From Antedon bifida (Eukaryota > Echinodermata > Crinoidea > Comatulida > Antedonidae): a stretch of 64,000 bases of DNA. Location of the stretch: contig OY727097.1 of the NCBI GenBank assembly GCA_963402885.1, positions 29,629,401 to 29,693,400 of the forward strand, written 5' to 3'. Of the stretch, positions 10,473 to 22,500 are shown piece by piece (the stretch's first letter is position 1; each line of letters begins with the position of its first letter). The notes below the pieces were generated by a model. That model was given only the letters and a program-made list of their open reading frames with translations. It was not told the DNA's origin and ran no database searches. The position numbers were made by a program, and so were the translations under genes.

Positions 10473-13400
10473 TTATTTAGATTTTTTAGGGCTGTCAGGG
10501 AAGGTAGCGGCGACTGGAGTTAGATTGGTCAGAAGGATGTGGCGATCGTATTGCTTACTCTTGCGGAACAAAACGTCAGTGCCGTGTAGACGATCCAAGA
10601 TTCCTAGCGTGCCGAAGCAATTGGTGAATCTGTAAATAACATAATATTTTGTTAGCAACTGTTCTCATTGCATGAACTAGATGATTTTTTTTATATATAC
10701 AAATTCAATGGCGAGAACCCAAGTCAAGTATTTCGCTCAGATTTATAATAATTATTATTAAAGTGGTGTATATTATTGCAATTCATTAAAAAGAAATTTA
10801 TCACAACTATAACATACTTTAAATGATGAAAGTCGTGAGCTTCTGGCGACGGGAAAAACGGCAAATGATATCCACAGTGAGCATTGACCGCTGACGAGAT
10901 GACCATAATAAACCACATCCATATAGTAGCAATGTGGGATCCCATGATGATAGGTCCAAGAGATGATGGAAGAAGGCTTGATACAATATGCTCAACGGGA
11001 TGAGCGTAGATAGCGGTCAGTCCAATTGGTGATGTCCATTCATGGTGGAGTTTGTGTACATGCTTGTAGATTAAGGGATGGTGCAATAGTCTGTAATAAA
11101 ATTTGAGATTTTTATGTTTATAATATATAATACTGTCTCATATTCATTACTAAAGTTCTGTCAAACTTTATGTGACAAAAAAATGTGATGTCCATATATG
11201 GACATTATGATGTCATATCACTACCATATTTAAGCATATCACTACCATATTTGGGCACATCACACTTTTTTTGTCAAACTAGTTTGATAGTGTAGAAAGA
11301 GTTTTAGGGATCTTGTTAAAATTATTCTCATGCAGTTACTGCAGTAACTACATTTTTACTGCAGTAACATATTAATTTAGTAGTTTTGAGGCATATGAAA
11401 AAATTCCTAAAAATTGCTTAAGCAGGTTAACTAAAAATGTAGTTACTGAACGGCATTTGAATAATTTTGATCCCTTCAATTTATATAAGTATGATAAAAT
11501 GGCCTGGTTGTATCAATATGTATAATACAGTAGGCTACAATGTATTGTCTTGACCCCATTATAGAGTTGCAAATAAATGTTTTTGAGCTGCAAAATTGTC
11601 TTTACCTGTGCGAGTAATAAAACCCTATCTCTTCAACAATGAGAAATACAGCCAATTCCACAAGCACCCATGAGAATGTTGGTAGCTCTCTGACAACACT
11701 GTCACACCGCCACTCCATCAACGGCATGCACGCAAGTGTGAAAAGAGTACTGACTACAAGTTGGTTGAACAGCACTACTTTCAATGCTTTCATTAGTTGT
11801 GGCTTTTTAACCTAAAAAGTATAAAATACAATTAAAATACTGTAGTTGATTAACAGTATATAAAAACAAATCGTATTAATAATAATAATAATAATATCGA
11901 ACATTTATGAGTTCTTTACCAAAGTCTCACAACGCAACATGAAAAGAATAGCTATTGAAATAGGTGAGTTTTTAGGAGAGATTTGAATTGAACAACTCGT
12001 TGATGCTTTTGTTACGTCACGTCTAGACCTGCCGAAGATCAAAATCAAGCATCTCCACCATTTGCAAAATATTGCTACAACAAGTGACAATCATTGCAGC
12101 AATATTTTGACCCAGGAGAACTCATAACACCAATTTTAAAATATCTGCATTTGCTCCCAATTCCTAACAGGTTTTTTGTTTTTTTTTTAATATTTGTTTT
12201 TGTATACCGGGATATTGTGAGACTCCTGCGATTACTGAGAGAATTCGGAGGTCTGAAACTGTTACTTACTGGAACATTTTTGTCGGCTTGGATTTTGTAA
12301 GATCTGAGGAAGGACGGCCTGCCTGTTATATCCACAAACAGAAAGAAGGCGTTTAGGTACCAAAAGATTACACACGCTACCACATTTGTTCCTAAAAAAG
12401 AATTTAGTGAAAATCTGGGTGGATTTAAATGTACACCACACGATGATTTAAACAATCATTTTATGGGAAAGCAATACAAATTATATTATATGCAATGACA
12501 AAATATAAAAACAGTGATTTGGCAAGAAGCCAACAATTGATCAAATTACATCATTCATCATATTTATATAGAGAAACGGATTACACTATTATATTGCCCA
12601 GCAGATGAATTCCTGTATATTTTGGCTACTTGCCAATGTTGTAACTATATAACTAACAACTATATAACTGTGACCTTGATGTTGAAAGGTCAATTTGTAA
12701 GAGTTAACTGTAGTTATTTGAGAATCCTATAAATAGAATGATATGTACACACATCAGAGAAAACATTTTTTTTTGTGTGAAGGTAGGGTCCACAACTTTT
12801 TTAACACCATGAAATACTCTAGGGTCTAAAAAGCTCTGTCCACACTATCTAACTTTATGTGACAAAAATGTGATGTGCTCATACATGGACATGATGTCAT
12901 ATCACTACCATATTTGGGCATATCACACTTGAATATGGCATTGTTTTTATGATTAAGGTTTTAATTTTTTTTAAAGACTCAAGTTTGTTTCATACCCCAA
13001 AAACCTATAACCCATTTATCTCCTTCAAAGTAATCATACACTTGGGCCCAGAGAGCTTGCCAGAAGTCACCAGATGCTCCCCAGCACCTCTGTAGATGCC
13101 ATGTCAGTGTGTTTCTGATGGCAACAAAGATTATGATAACTCCACCTAAGATAAAAAATGACTTGTGTATGGACTGCTTCACACGACTTTTCTGAAAATG
13201 AAAACAAATGTTCAATAATATGAAAATCTTGCGCTGTAATGTGACAAAACAAATTTATGGTCAAATTGCTAGATATTTTGTTGATAACTATAATAATTTT
13301 TTATTCATTTCCTCATTGAAATCAGTCGCAGGAGTATTCATAATTTATATTATTCAATATTTTACATTCCTTCCCTGGGTGTCATTCTTTACCTTTGGTT

Positions 13401-13503
13401 CCTTGGGCTCAAACTCAATATTTTCATCATCCTCTTCTACTGGATGACAACAAGGCTCATTTTCAACAAAATGGCATGAATCCTCACTTAGAAGAGATGC
13501 CAT
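10473..13503 (-). CDS. FAXDC2: FAXDC2-like fatty acid hydroxylase, tandem copy B
   Basis: Complete six-exon coding region on the minus strand: 13393-13503, 12996-13191, 12270-12391, 11606-11811, 10818-11090 and 10473-10629. Total 1065 nt, 354 aa. Exon sizes and phases parallel copy A (the 273-nt exon is identical in length), which supports tandem duplication. Di-iron histidine boxes: HRLLHH (211-216), HKLHH (224-228) and HDFHH (297-301). Family blocks include FFLFVDITGRPSFLRSYKIQ, ELPTFSWVLVELAVFLIVEE, AIYAHPVEHIVSSLLPSSLG and GYHLPFFPSPEAHDFHHLKF. The N-terminus (MASLLSEDSCHFVEN, then an acidic stretch to residue 37) is unrelated to copy A. The C-terminus is KKSK, which fits the dilysine KKXX signal for ER retrieval. 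The known family role is sterol or fatty-acid hydroxylation in the ER; the substrate is not inferable. Confidence 0.94.
11152..11304. mobile_element. MITE family A, copy 5 (left end eroded)
   Basis: The left part is reduced to AGTTCTGTCAAACTTTATGTG. The interior has two CACTACCATATTT words, and the right end GATAGTGTAGAAAGAGTTT is slightly changed. Lies in an intron of FAXDC2-like copy B. Confidence 0.75.
12831..12931. mobile_element. MITE family A, copy 6 (right end lost)
   Basis: Left end AAGCTCTGTCCACACTATCT and interior CACTACCATATTTGGGCATA are present. The element stops after ATCACACTT with no right terminal repeat. Intronic in FAXDC2-like copy B. Confidence 0.75.
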
Positions 13504-14000
13504 ATCAAACCAGCTGAACAAGAAAACATTGTTGTATTTTATTTTTATTAAATTTTATGTAACTTCCTTATATATTAAATTAAATACAATTAATATAAAT
13601 AGTATACCGTTATACTAGGCCTACAGTAATAACATTCACAATTCAATTATTTGGGTGTTTTACGCCTTGATGATACCGGCAATAATTAACATATTATTTA
13701 ACATAATCTGTCTTCCATGCCTCCTCCTTGCTTGATCCTCCCCCGGCGGTCGATCGAGATCTTGAAGTAAATTTGGGCTTGGCATAATTTTAGGCTTAGC
13801 TACCTAGAGCCTGAGCCCTATAAGACTACACACACGCAAGCATTTCAGATAAATATAGAGATCCTATACATTAAAACGTTTAACTATTTCACAGGTTATT
13901 ATTCTTACCTTCAAAATCGTCCTAGGCCCAGTATTTTTTGAAAATGTAGACCCCCCAGTTACGAAAACGAAATCGCAATTGTATCTCGTGAGTCACTGAC
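13504..14000 (-). other. 5' UTR and probable non-coding first exon of FAXDC2-like copy B
   Basis: Upstream of the ATG at 13503 there is an acceptor (TTGTTCAG ending at 13514). A good donor on the minus strand follows GATTTTGAAG (exon end 13909, GTAAGA). This implies a leader exon ending at 13909 and a leader intron 13514-13908. The transcription start is not visible. Confidence 0.5.
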
Positions 14001-15230
14001 GCATGAAAAATAAACAATGAATAGCTGTAATATAAAATTGGATAGCGCCACCTATAATTATAAGTAGCTTTAAAACGTTTTGCAAGAGTTGATTACAGAA
14101 AAGCTATCATAAATTGCCTATTGCTTTCTGTGCACGTCATTGTCACCATGGCATCATCTGCGTCTTGTGGCATTTGCACGTGTGAATTCATTAAAATAAA
14201 ATAATCATGTGTACATTATGTTGAAATAATTTATGGTTTAGTTGATGGTTTGATCAAATTTGTAGAGTAAATTAGATAATATTAAGCTGAGTAAGCTCAT
14301 TTTTTTTGGCTGTTCCCACTCCATCTTAATACTCGATCAATCATAACATTATTAGGCCTACATAAATAATTTTTTTAATTTAATAAATGTAAATAAAAAG
14401 TAATCTCGAAAGGAAGACCATCTCGAAATCAAGCCTGGGCCTCTTTCAAGATAGTATATGGGCTTCTTTACATTTCGAGATACTGTGAATGTCAAAGAAT
14501 TCGGAATGTTGTGTTAATACATCAATAATTCATAACCTTACAATCCTAACTCAAATCAAGCCTATAATTTATTCTACAATTGATTGTTTTCCATGGTACT
14601 TTGATTGCATGTTGTTGTACCTATTTCTTGTCTGCTTCTCGGCAAATATACTGTCTCAAATCAATTGTAGCACTTTCAGTCCATAAAGAAGCCAATAGGC
14701 TAGGATTCGTTTCGAGGTTTCTGGTAAATGTGTAAAAAGTTTGTTAGCCTTTTAGAATTTAGACCCCCCGCGGCCCCATATATTTCTTTATCTCTGAGGG
14801 AGAGAGAGAGCAACTGGCTTTTTACTATGGATTATAGCGCAAACCAACTTTTACTACTTCTTTACATTGGACTCCGGTTCACTGGTCCAAAACTATGGGA
14901 TAATGTATGTAGGCCTGGCCAGTTCCGCCGTCAAAAGTGCCTTATCAAAGGCTTTTTTCTTTTAAAAATTTGAAACGACACCTCTTAAGTTAATTGATGA
15001 GTTTTTCGGTACTCTGAAACTAAAAGTCTTCATTACATTTTTGTCCTGTTTCCGCTTATACCGTGTTGTCCTGTTTTCTTTTTTAGTTTTATGGGTTGCC
15101 TCACAAGCTTTGCTTTTGGATTTTGCCCCTGTGAGTTTAATCAATGATTCTTAGCTCTCCAACATAACTAACTGCTGTGGACGTGATTGGTTTCAAACGA
15201 ATTTTCTAACATACATTTTTAGATGGAGTC
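14001..15230. other. Divergent intergenic region between FAXDC2-like copy B and the PP2C gene
   Basis: The two genes are transcribed away from each other, so both promoters should lie here or at its edges. A weak LINE-like relic (RFTGPKLWD at about 14866-14900) may be present. Nothing else is recognisable. Confidence 0.4.
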
Positions 15231-15245
15231 GAGATGCGGAAACAA

Positions 15246-15274
15246 GGGGAGGAGGGGGAGGAGGGGAAAAGGGG
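15246..15274 (+). promoter_or_regulatory. G-quadruplex motif at the 5' end of the PP2C gene
   Basis: Four runs of at least four G (15246-15249, 15254-15258, 15263-15266, 15271-15274) are separated by loops AGGA, AGGA and AAAA. This is a textbook four-tetrad G4 motif inside a longer purine-rich tract on the sense strand. It lies just before the putative leader exon that ends at 15417 (CACAAG, then GTAAAT). Confidence 0.6.
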
Positions 15275-15417
15275 ATAGATCGGAGGAGAGATGATCGGGA
15301 ATAAATATAGATCTGAGATTATAGATCTATAGAGGGCGACATTTCTGCATCATGAAAATTTACAAAGATGGTGATTTGATCGCTAGAAGTTAAGAGGAAG
15401 CAAAGCAAATACACAAG
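15275..15417 (+). other. Putative non-coding leader exon of the PP2C gene
   Basis: A plausible donor (ACACAAG, then GTAAAT) ends the segment at 15417. The first coding exon has a clear acceptor at 16570-16571, so an upstream leader exon is required. The start is not defined and the assignment is inferred from position. Confidence 0.35.
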
Positions 15418-16573
15418 GTAAATTGTCATCTTTAACTGAACTTATATGTAATTAAGTATATTTGTAGTATTAAAGTGACAATATAAAAGAGTATATGCTT
15501 CGAAAGGATCAATTTCGTTGTTATTTGAATGAAAAATACCAACATTAATGTGAGACACCATGTTGTTTTCCATTCCGGCCGATTTGGGCAGCCAATGTTG
15601 TCGCGCGGGGAAGGCCTGGCCCTGGGGGTTGACAGCCTAGCTTACCTTCCTGTACATCATGAGCCGTAAGCGGCTGGCCTACAGTAGTACCTAGCCTAGG
15701 CCTAAATGATAGTGTTATTTTAGCCTATTTATTTTCAAGGAACATGCTACGTATTGCATACATTATCTCCTATTTTTTAACTGTACTGAAACAGGTTTTA
15801 ATAAACAAAATATTTAGGCCTAGGCCTAGTCGTCTGATTTTATACAGTATGTTTTGTAGTAATGAATGTTAAGTTTTGACTACGAATTGTGAATACAACA
15901 TGTTGGAGCATTACTGTATATACCATTATTATTTTATTTTACATGTGGATCAATTGGATCATATTCACTCAAGATAGTATTTTGTAAATCTTTTTATTAC
16001 AATAATTTTTTTCTCCAGTTATTTTTTAAATCAGTCCTGTACATTTCTTATTGTTAAAATTAAGAATCAACCTCCAATAACCCTTGACAGCGAATATCTT
16101 TAAAGATGCAGCAACTGTTTGATTAAACTCATTCAACAGTAACTTTATTCATTGCTGTAAATATAGATGTAACACAATACCAACGTTTTAGAGTACTTTA
16201 CAAAGGCCTTCGTTTAACCTTACTGTAGCTTCTATCTACTGTTATTCTTCAGTCAACCAAGTCATTTATGATGTTTTGTTTTTGTATTTCTCTCTTGGAA
16301 AGACCACATACTTTTTTGCTGTTATGTGATATAAAAATGTAACTCCATTGTTTAATATTTCAAATAATGGTTCTGGTAAACACATTGTAGGTTCAAATCA
16401 TATGTTGGTCAATTAGGTATACACAGCACACTACCTGTATGTATACCTTAGAAGATGAATAAGGTTATGTTTTAATTACTAATACTAAGCAGAGTAGGGA
16501 GAGAGCTCTCCTCACACACCTTTTTTAAACAATGCCAGAATTAATAACTGTAATTTTTTTTTCATTTACAGAA

Positions 16574-19500
16574 ATGGGTCAAACATTGTCAGAGCCGGTA
16601 ACGGTTAAGGAAACATCGTCTTGTGAAAATAGTTTTTTTAAAGTTGGATCATCCTGTATGCAGGGATGGCGTATCAGTATCCTTGTTGTTTGAATGAAAT
16701 TAGTATTTGTTATTATATTATTATTATTATATTACTTACAGTTAGAACCCCAAGAGTACACATTCGGGATCAATCAAAATGTCCCTTGATGCTTGGTTCA
16801 CACTAGAACATAATGCAAGCGTGTTGACCAATGACAAGTGACAGTTTGAATAATCTATCACTTGTGATTGGTCAAATTAATTGCATTGCGCTTTCACTCT
16901 TGCATGGTGTCTTAGTGGGAACCAAGCATTAATTTAAATCTGGACAGAGGTCGGCCTTAGTGTTAAAAACCTATTCTGTATTTCCCCTTGTTCAGTTCAT
17001 AAGAAAAGTTCCCCCAGGGTGTTCCCCCAGGGTGTCCCCCCACACCCTGAATATAAGTGCCCCATAGTGTTTATCAATCATGATATGTTTGTATAACTTT
17101 AACAATTCATTTATTTTTATTTTGCTATGTCATCCATATAGATAGGCCATAGATTTGAAAATACAGCAAATCTAAATTCTTAAATTTAAGATAGTAAATA
17201 ATATAATCTAACCTTGAAAAAAAATATATCAATTTAATATTATTTTGACATACCCATCAAGATGTCGGCAACAACTGTGATAATGAAACCTACTGTCATT
17301 GATGGCATCTTCAGAAGCTATTTATAGACACTCATAGTTCAACAGATAATTAAATATTGCCGTGTGTGTACAGTTCTAGGGATGCCTCTTATAGGTCAAA
17401 GGTCAATTCATTTGTCGTTGATCAAGTGTTGTGTTTTCATTGATGATTTTTCTTGCGTGTATGTTTGATGGCTCAGCTGTGGGTGCTCACTAATTTAATT
17501 TGTTTGATATATTTTGACCTAATGTTCATTTTAAAGTAAACGTGGGTTGTGATGCCTTCCTAAAATAAACATGTCATCAACTGTATTAATAGACAAATTA
17601 ATGTAAAATTAGCAGTTATTAATATATTATTAAAATATTTTGGATTATTTTTTAATAAACTATATTAATGTATATATATAAATATAAGAAAATTAATGAA
17701 AAAAGGAGTAATACGGAATTCATATATGTAAAAATGTTACTTATGAATTGTAACGACATTTACAAGTTAAATAATACGATTTTTATGTAATATGAGATAA
17801 TATGAATGTGAATAAAAGTGGTGTTTGCGCCACAAAAGAGAAAAAAAAACTATATTAATGTAAAATTTTACAGTTATACAGTGTTTTGAAAGTTATGCAA
17901 ATACGTATTTCATTTTTCAAGGAAAATGACTTTGGTTTCTGGAAAAGTGTTGTAAATATTGAAAAAAAAAGAAGAAATTTTCACATACATTGTTTTTTAA
18001 AAAGGGTTCTGAATTTTGTTAACTTGTATGCGAAATTGGTTTTTAGAAATTTACATTTATGCTTTTTGGGAAGGTTATTTATATTGTTTTCACTCATCAA
18101 AGTGTATGAAATAAATATTTCCTTCACTGAGCTATTTTTACTAGATATGGAAGATGCCCACACACAGCTACTCTCTCTTGGTGACTCAGAAGGCACCGCA
18201 TTCTTTGCAGTGTACGATGGCCATGGGGGTAAGTAGAAACAAGGGGTGGGGTAAAACTAAAAAGGTATTGTACAACTGGAGGCTCAGCTCATAGCTCAAA
18301 AAGCATTAGAGAGGGACCAGACATTTGGATGGCTCCATCTTCAATTGGCCAATCAGAAGTCGTGCTCACTACTCAGCCTTACACTAAGACAGTTGCCACC
18401 AAATTATTATCCATTATTTGATTTTAAATATAATTCTATAAAAAAAATGTGTTTTATAAATTGTAGTAATATTTTGGCCATGAGAAAATAAAAATTTAGT
18501 GTGACCATGGATGAATAATTCCTCCATGGTATGACTAAGTCATGATGTGAACCCAAGACCCTGTGATTAGTAAGCAAGTCCACCACTAAGTAAAACAATG
18601 GCTAGATGTTTTGAATCCCTAAATTACTGGATATTAAATGTTCAAATTGTGGCTAATTATTTTATGTAAGTTCACATTTATTTAGCAAAAGCATTGATTT
18701 TACAAAATAAAAAAAAGCGTTGCCTGTAATTGTAAAACCCTTAACAAAGAAGACAAAAGTAAAAGGTTTTGGGTAGTGCTAAAAGAAACCTTTTCGAGAA
18801 CCAGGCAAGAAAAAAAAAATAGTTAAAAAAAATGTATTCATTCACGACAAATCAAAACATTTGAAATAGTCTTCTGACTAATAATAGTTTTCTATTTTAC
18901 CTCCTCAACCATTTTAGGAAATCAGACGAAAAAAATAAAAATCTCTACATTAATATAGTAGGGACTAATATAGTTCTTTTATGAGACTAATAGTTCCTTC
19001 ATGATTTTATTGCACCTTCTCGGCCACAATGTACCGGTGTTGCAGGGGGTGTGTGTTTGTATCTATTTGATCGACTGTTTATCTTGTCTAACAAAAGAAC
19101 ATCATACAATTGATGATTAATTGTAAAGTAAGCGGGGTCAAAGGTTAAATTGTAGTTGATAATAGACAGTACCAATATAAATTTAATGTTAGGTTTTATT
19201 GATAATAATCTGGGTCATTGGTCAAGAATTGAGGGGAGATGTGAGAGAGAAGATGGCTTTCCAACTTTTCGTAGAATAATCCACAAAATATTATATGAAG
19301 CATCATTGATGTTCTTTTTTTTGCTTCTCTAATCCCTAATTTGATTAGTTTTTTTTTTATATAACTTTTTAAAAGGTGTATCTTTGTCAGAAGGTGTTGA
19401 AGGGGACCCCTCAGGATGTATCCTCTTTTGGGAGATTTAGATTTAGAACGTTTTTCGTTTGGTTTGGTTGGTGTTTTTTTTCTTGTATTGGTATCAAACT

Positions 19501-22500
19501 AAATCAAATCTCTCACCCCTCCCCCAACATTAAAAATGGATCAACAGATATTTCATAGTGCATTTTGATTTGGTAAAATACCTACTTATGTGTCATACAT
19601 CATTTGGGGTGCTTCACAAAGAGAGACCTAGATATGAATTTTGCTTATTCCTTTTCCATTGTCAACAAAAGTGAGTTCAGTTACCTGTAGGGTAGATTAC
19701 CGTAGTATGGCGAGTTCAATGTATTCAAATACATTTGAGTGATGTATGCACATTTATCCACCACCTCCTTGATAACCTCCTAGCGATGATGTTGCTGCTA
19801 GCAACACATAATAATGACCTCTTGACCTTTCCATATCCTGTCTTTTGAAGTCATGTGTCATTCAGATATTAATTACATGATTTGTTGTCATAGTGACAAG
19901 CATCTCTCGATATGTGATTCTACTACTGTACTACTAGTCTTAATATGTTATTAACATATATTATTATGGTATATAATTTTAACAAGAAACAACAGCGAAA
20001 CATTAAGTTGAATGGATCAAATACCAATAGATTTTCGTTTTTAATGAGTTCGCAATATAGCGCAATGTGTCCGTGACACAAATATACCCCTGAAATGATA
20101 ACGTTTCTTTATGTGGTTTTTAGTCGCGTGCAACACGACTCTACAGCTCACTATGTCGGTCGGCTGGTCGGTCGGTAAACACTAACTTGAGAACGCGACT
20201 GCAGCCATGTATATGGCCTTGTTTGGAATAGAGAGGTGGAGTTAAGCAACCAATTTAACAGAATATGTGTGTGTTAAGCCTAATCTCCATCCGAATTAAG
20301 TATATGTCATTGCTCGATTACTACTACTGCGAGTGAGTGGCCGAGCGGTTAAGACAGTGGAACCGTAATCAATACTCACTCGCTCCATGGTTCTGGTGGT
20401 AGAACAAGTCTTCTCGGATAAGGACTATAAACCGTAGATCCAGTGTATGCATATTGCTCGTGTGCACTTTAAAGAACCTAGTACATCTTTCGAGACGAGT
20501 AGGGGGTTACCCCGGTGTATTAGTTCACACACACACACACACTGTGGCTGCCGATGACATGTGACCCTTAGTGGAGAAGAATCCACAGCGCTCTGATCTT
20601 CATGAAATAGCGCTATATAAATATCGCATTACATTACTACTGTACAGTGGGCTAGTCAATTTATCTTCATTTCCCAAGCATGGGCTAGTAGCAGTAAAAT
20701 GTAAACTATAGCTAACAAAAGGCCTTTAAATGTTGTTGACAAGAGGGCTTAGGGTACAGTATATGTGATGTGTGACAAACCTGTATATAGTTGACAATGA
20801 CAATTATTAAATGATTATATTTGTGTATTTGCTTTTATGAAATACAGTACTATATACATGTATTGTATTGTCTTTTTGCGATCCCATCACAATGAAATGC
20901 TTTTATCCAAATTATACTTTCGTGTTATTTTTTCCCGCAACCATATTCATTCCATTAGCAAATGCCATTAAAAAAATGCATTTTATCCTAATAATACCTA
21001 CGATTCTACTTTAGTATTGTCTTTCATACATGATACTGTGTTCTTAGATCAGATCTGATCACGAGACACTAATAATATTAAAGTTCTGTTTAATACTTTT
21101 GATTCTAGCTATAATTTAAAGTATTGTCTTTCAGAAGTGATATTTATGTGTTTTTGTATCGGATAATGTTCAGATTGTATTAATGAGTTTAGATAAATTT
21201 TACTGATAACGTTTTAATTCTCGTACAAATGACCTTTTAGTGTACAGATGACCTTTCATTGAAACTTGCGTGGATGTTTTTCACTTGTTTTTGTGTGCAA
21301 CATTATTGAATTTCATTCAGAAGTAGTTAACTATATTATTTCAAATCAGTAACTGACCTTTCCGTGTGTAGGTGGCGTTGGCCACGCACTTTATTAATGT
21401 ACTATACATCTGTGACAATCATTCTTGAATATTTCATGTCTACACAACATTGCCACCCACTTGTCATAACTTATGTTATCTGTCTGTGGTCCTGCAGCTT
21501 GGCACATGCTTGTTGTTCATATAACCTGGGATCGATTCAAGAAGTAATCAACTTTAGTGTTGATTGGTTTTCAACATACCTTTCTTTTGTATATAATTTT
21601 TTTTTTTTTTTCAAACTTTCATAATGCAATACATGAACAAAAGAGGCAACAAAGGCAACTTGCTTATCAATCGTAAGATATTGGGTTCTAGTCTACCAAG
21701 GGCCAAATCAGTGAACCTTGACACTAACTTTCTCATAGGTTGTGTTTATAAAATTTGTAAGCACCCGGATGTTGGGATCAGAACATCCGCAAATCTAGTC
21801 AGCAGTTCACGAAAACTGAACAGCACTAGATAACAATTAAAATGTTTATGCGAACATATAGTAGTATGATTTGGATAGAATTGTCATAAATAGTATGTTT
21901 TTTTGAAACTACAAAGTCCCAAAGGACTGGTGTGCACAATTTGCCGGGTCAACTCCGGCTTCAAAAGCCCTGCTAAATCCAGACGGACACCCAATCAACT
22001 GCAAAGCCTTGTAATGTTATGTGACAAAAAAATGTGATGTGCCCATATATGGACACGATGATGTCATATCACTACCATATTTAAGTTTCACTACCGTATT
22101 TGGGCACATTGCAGTTTTTTTGGTCAAACTAGTTTTGAAAGTGTAGACAGCTTGACAAGAAATGGTTTAGAAAACATTGGTTGTCAATTGGCATGGTAAC
22201 ATTGTTGGAAGTATGCCAAAACTAAAAACATTAAGTATTTGGTAGTTTTATATTTCTCCTTTATCCTCCTTGTTATCAGGTGCTAAGGTAGCTCAATACG
22301 CAGGTGAACACCTACACAACAAGATAGCAAACCAACCCGCATTTAAACGAGGTGATATCAAAGAAGCGGTCAATACAGCGTTTCTTGCACTTGATGAAGA
22401 CATGCTTAACGGTAAGGCGATTACATGCGCAAACAATCCGAAGCAATAGACTGGAACCAACGTATACATTACAAACGCTATGTTTGTGTTCTTTGTAGGG

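Noticed and set aside
14728-14973. 81-aa frame with RFTGPKLWD, possible LINE C-terminus
   Set aside because: Only one short motif fits, no stop-adjacent tail or poly(A) follows, and the flanking sequence is not LINE-like; too weak to list as a feature.
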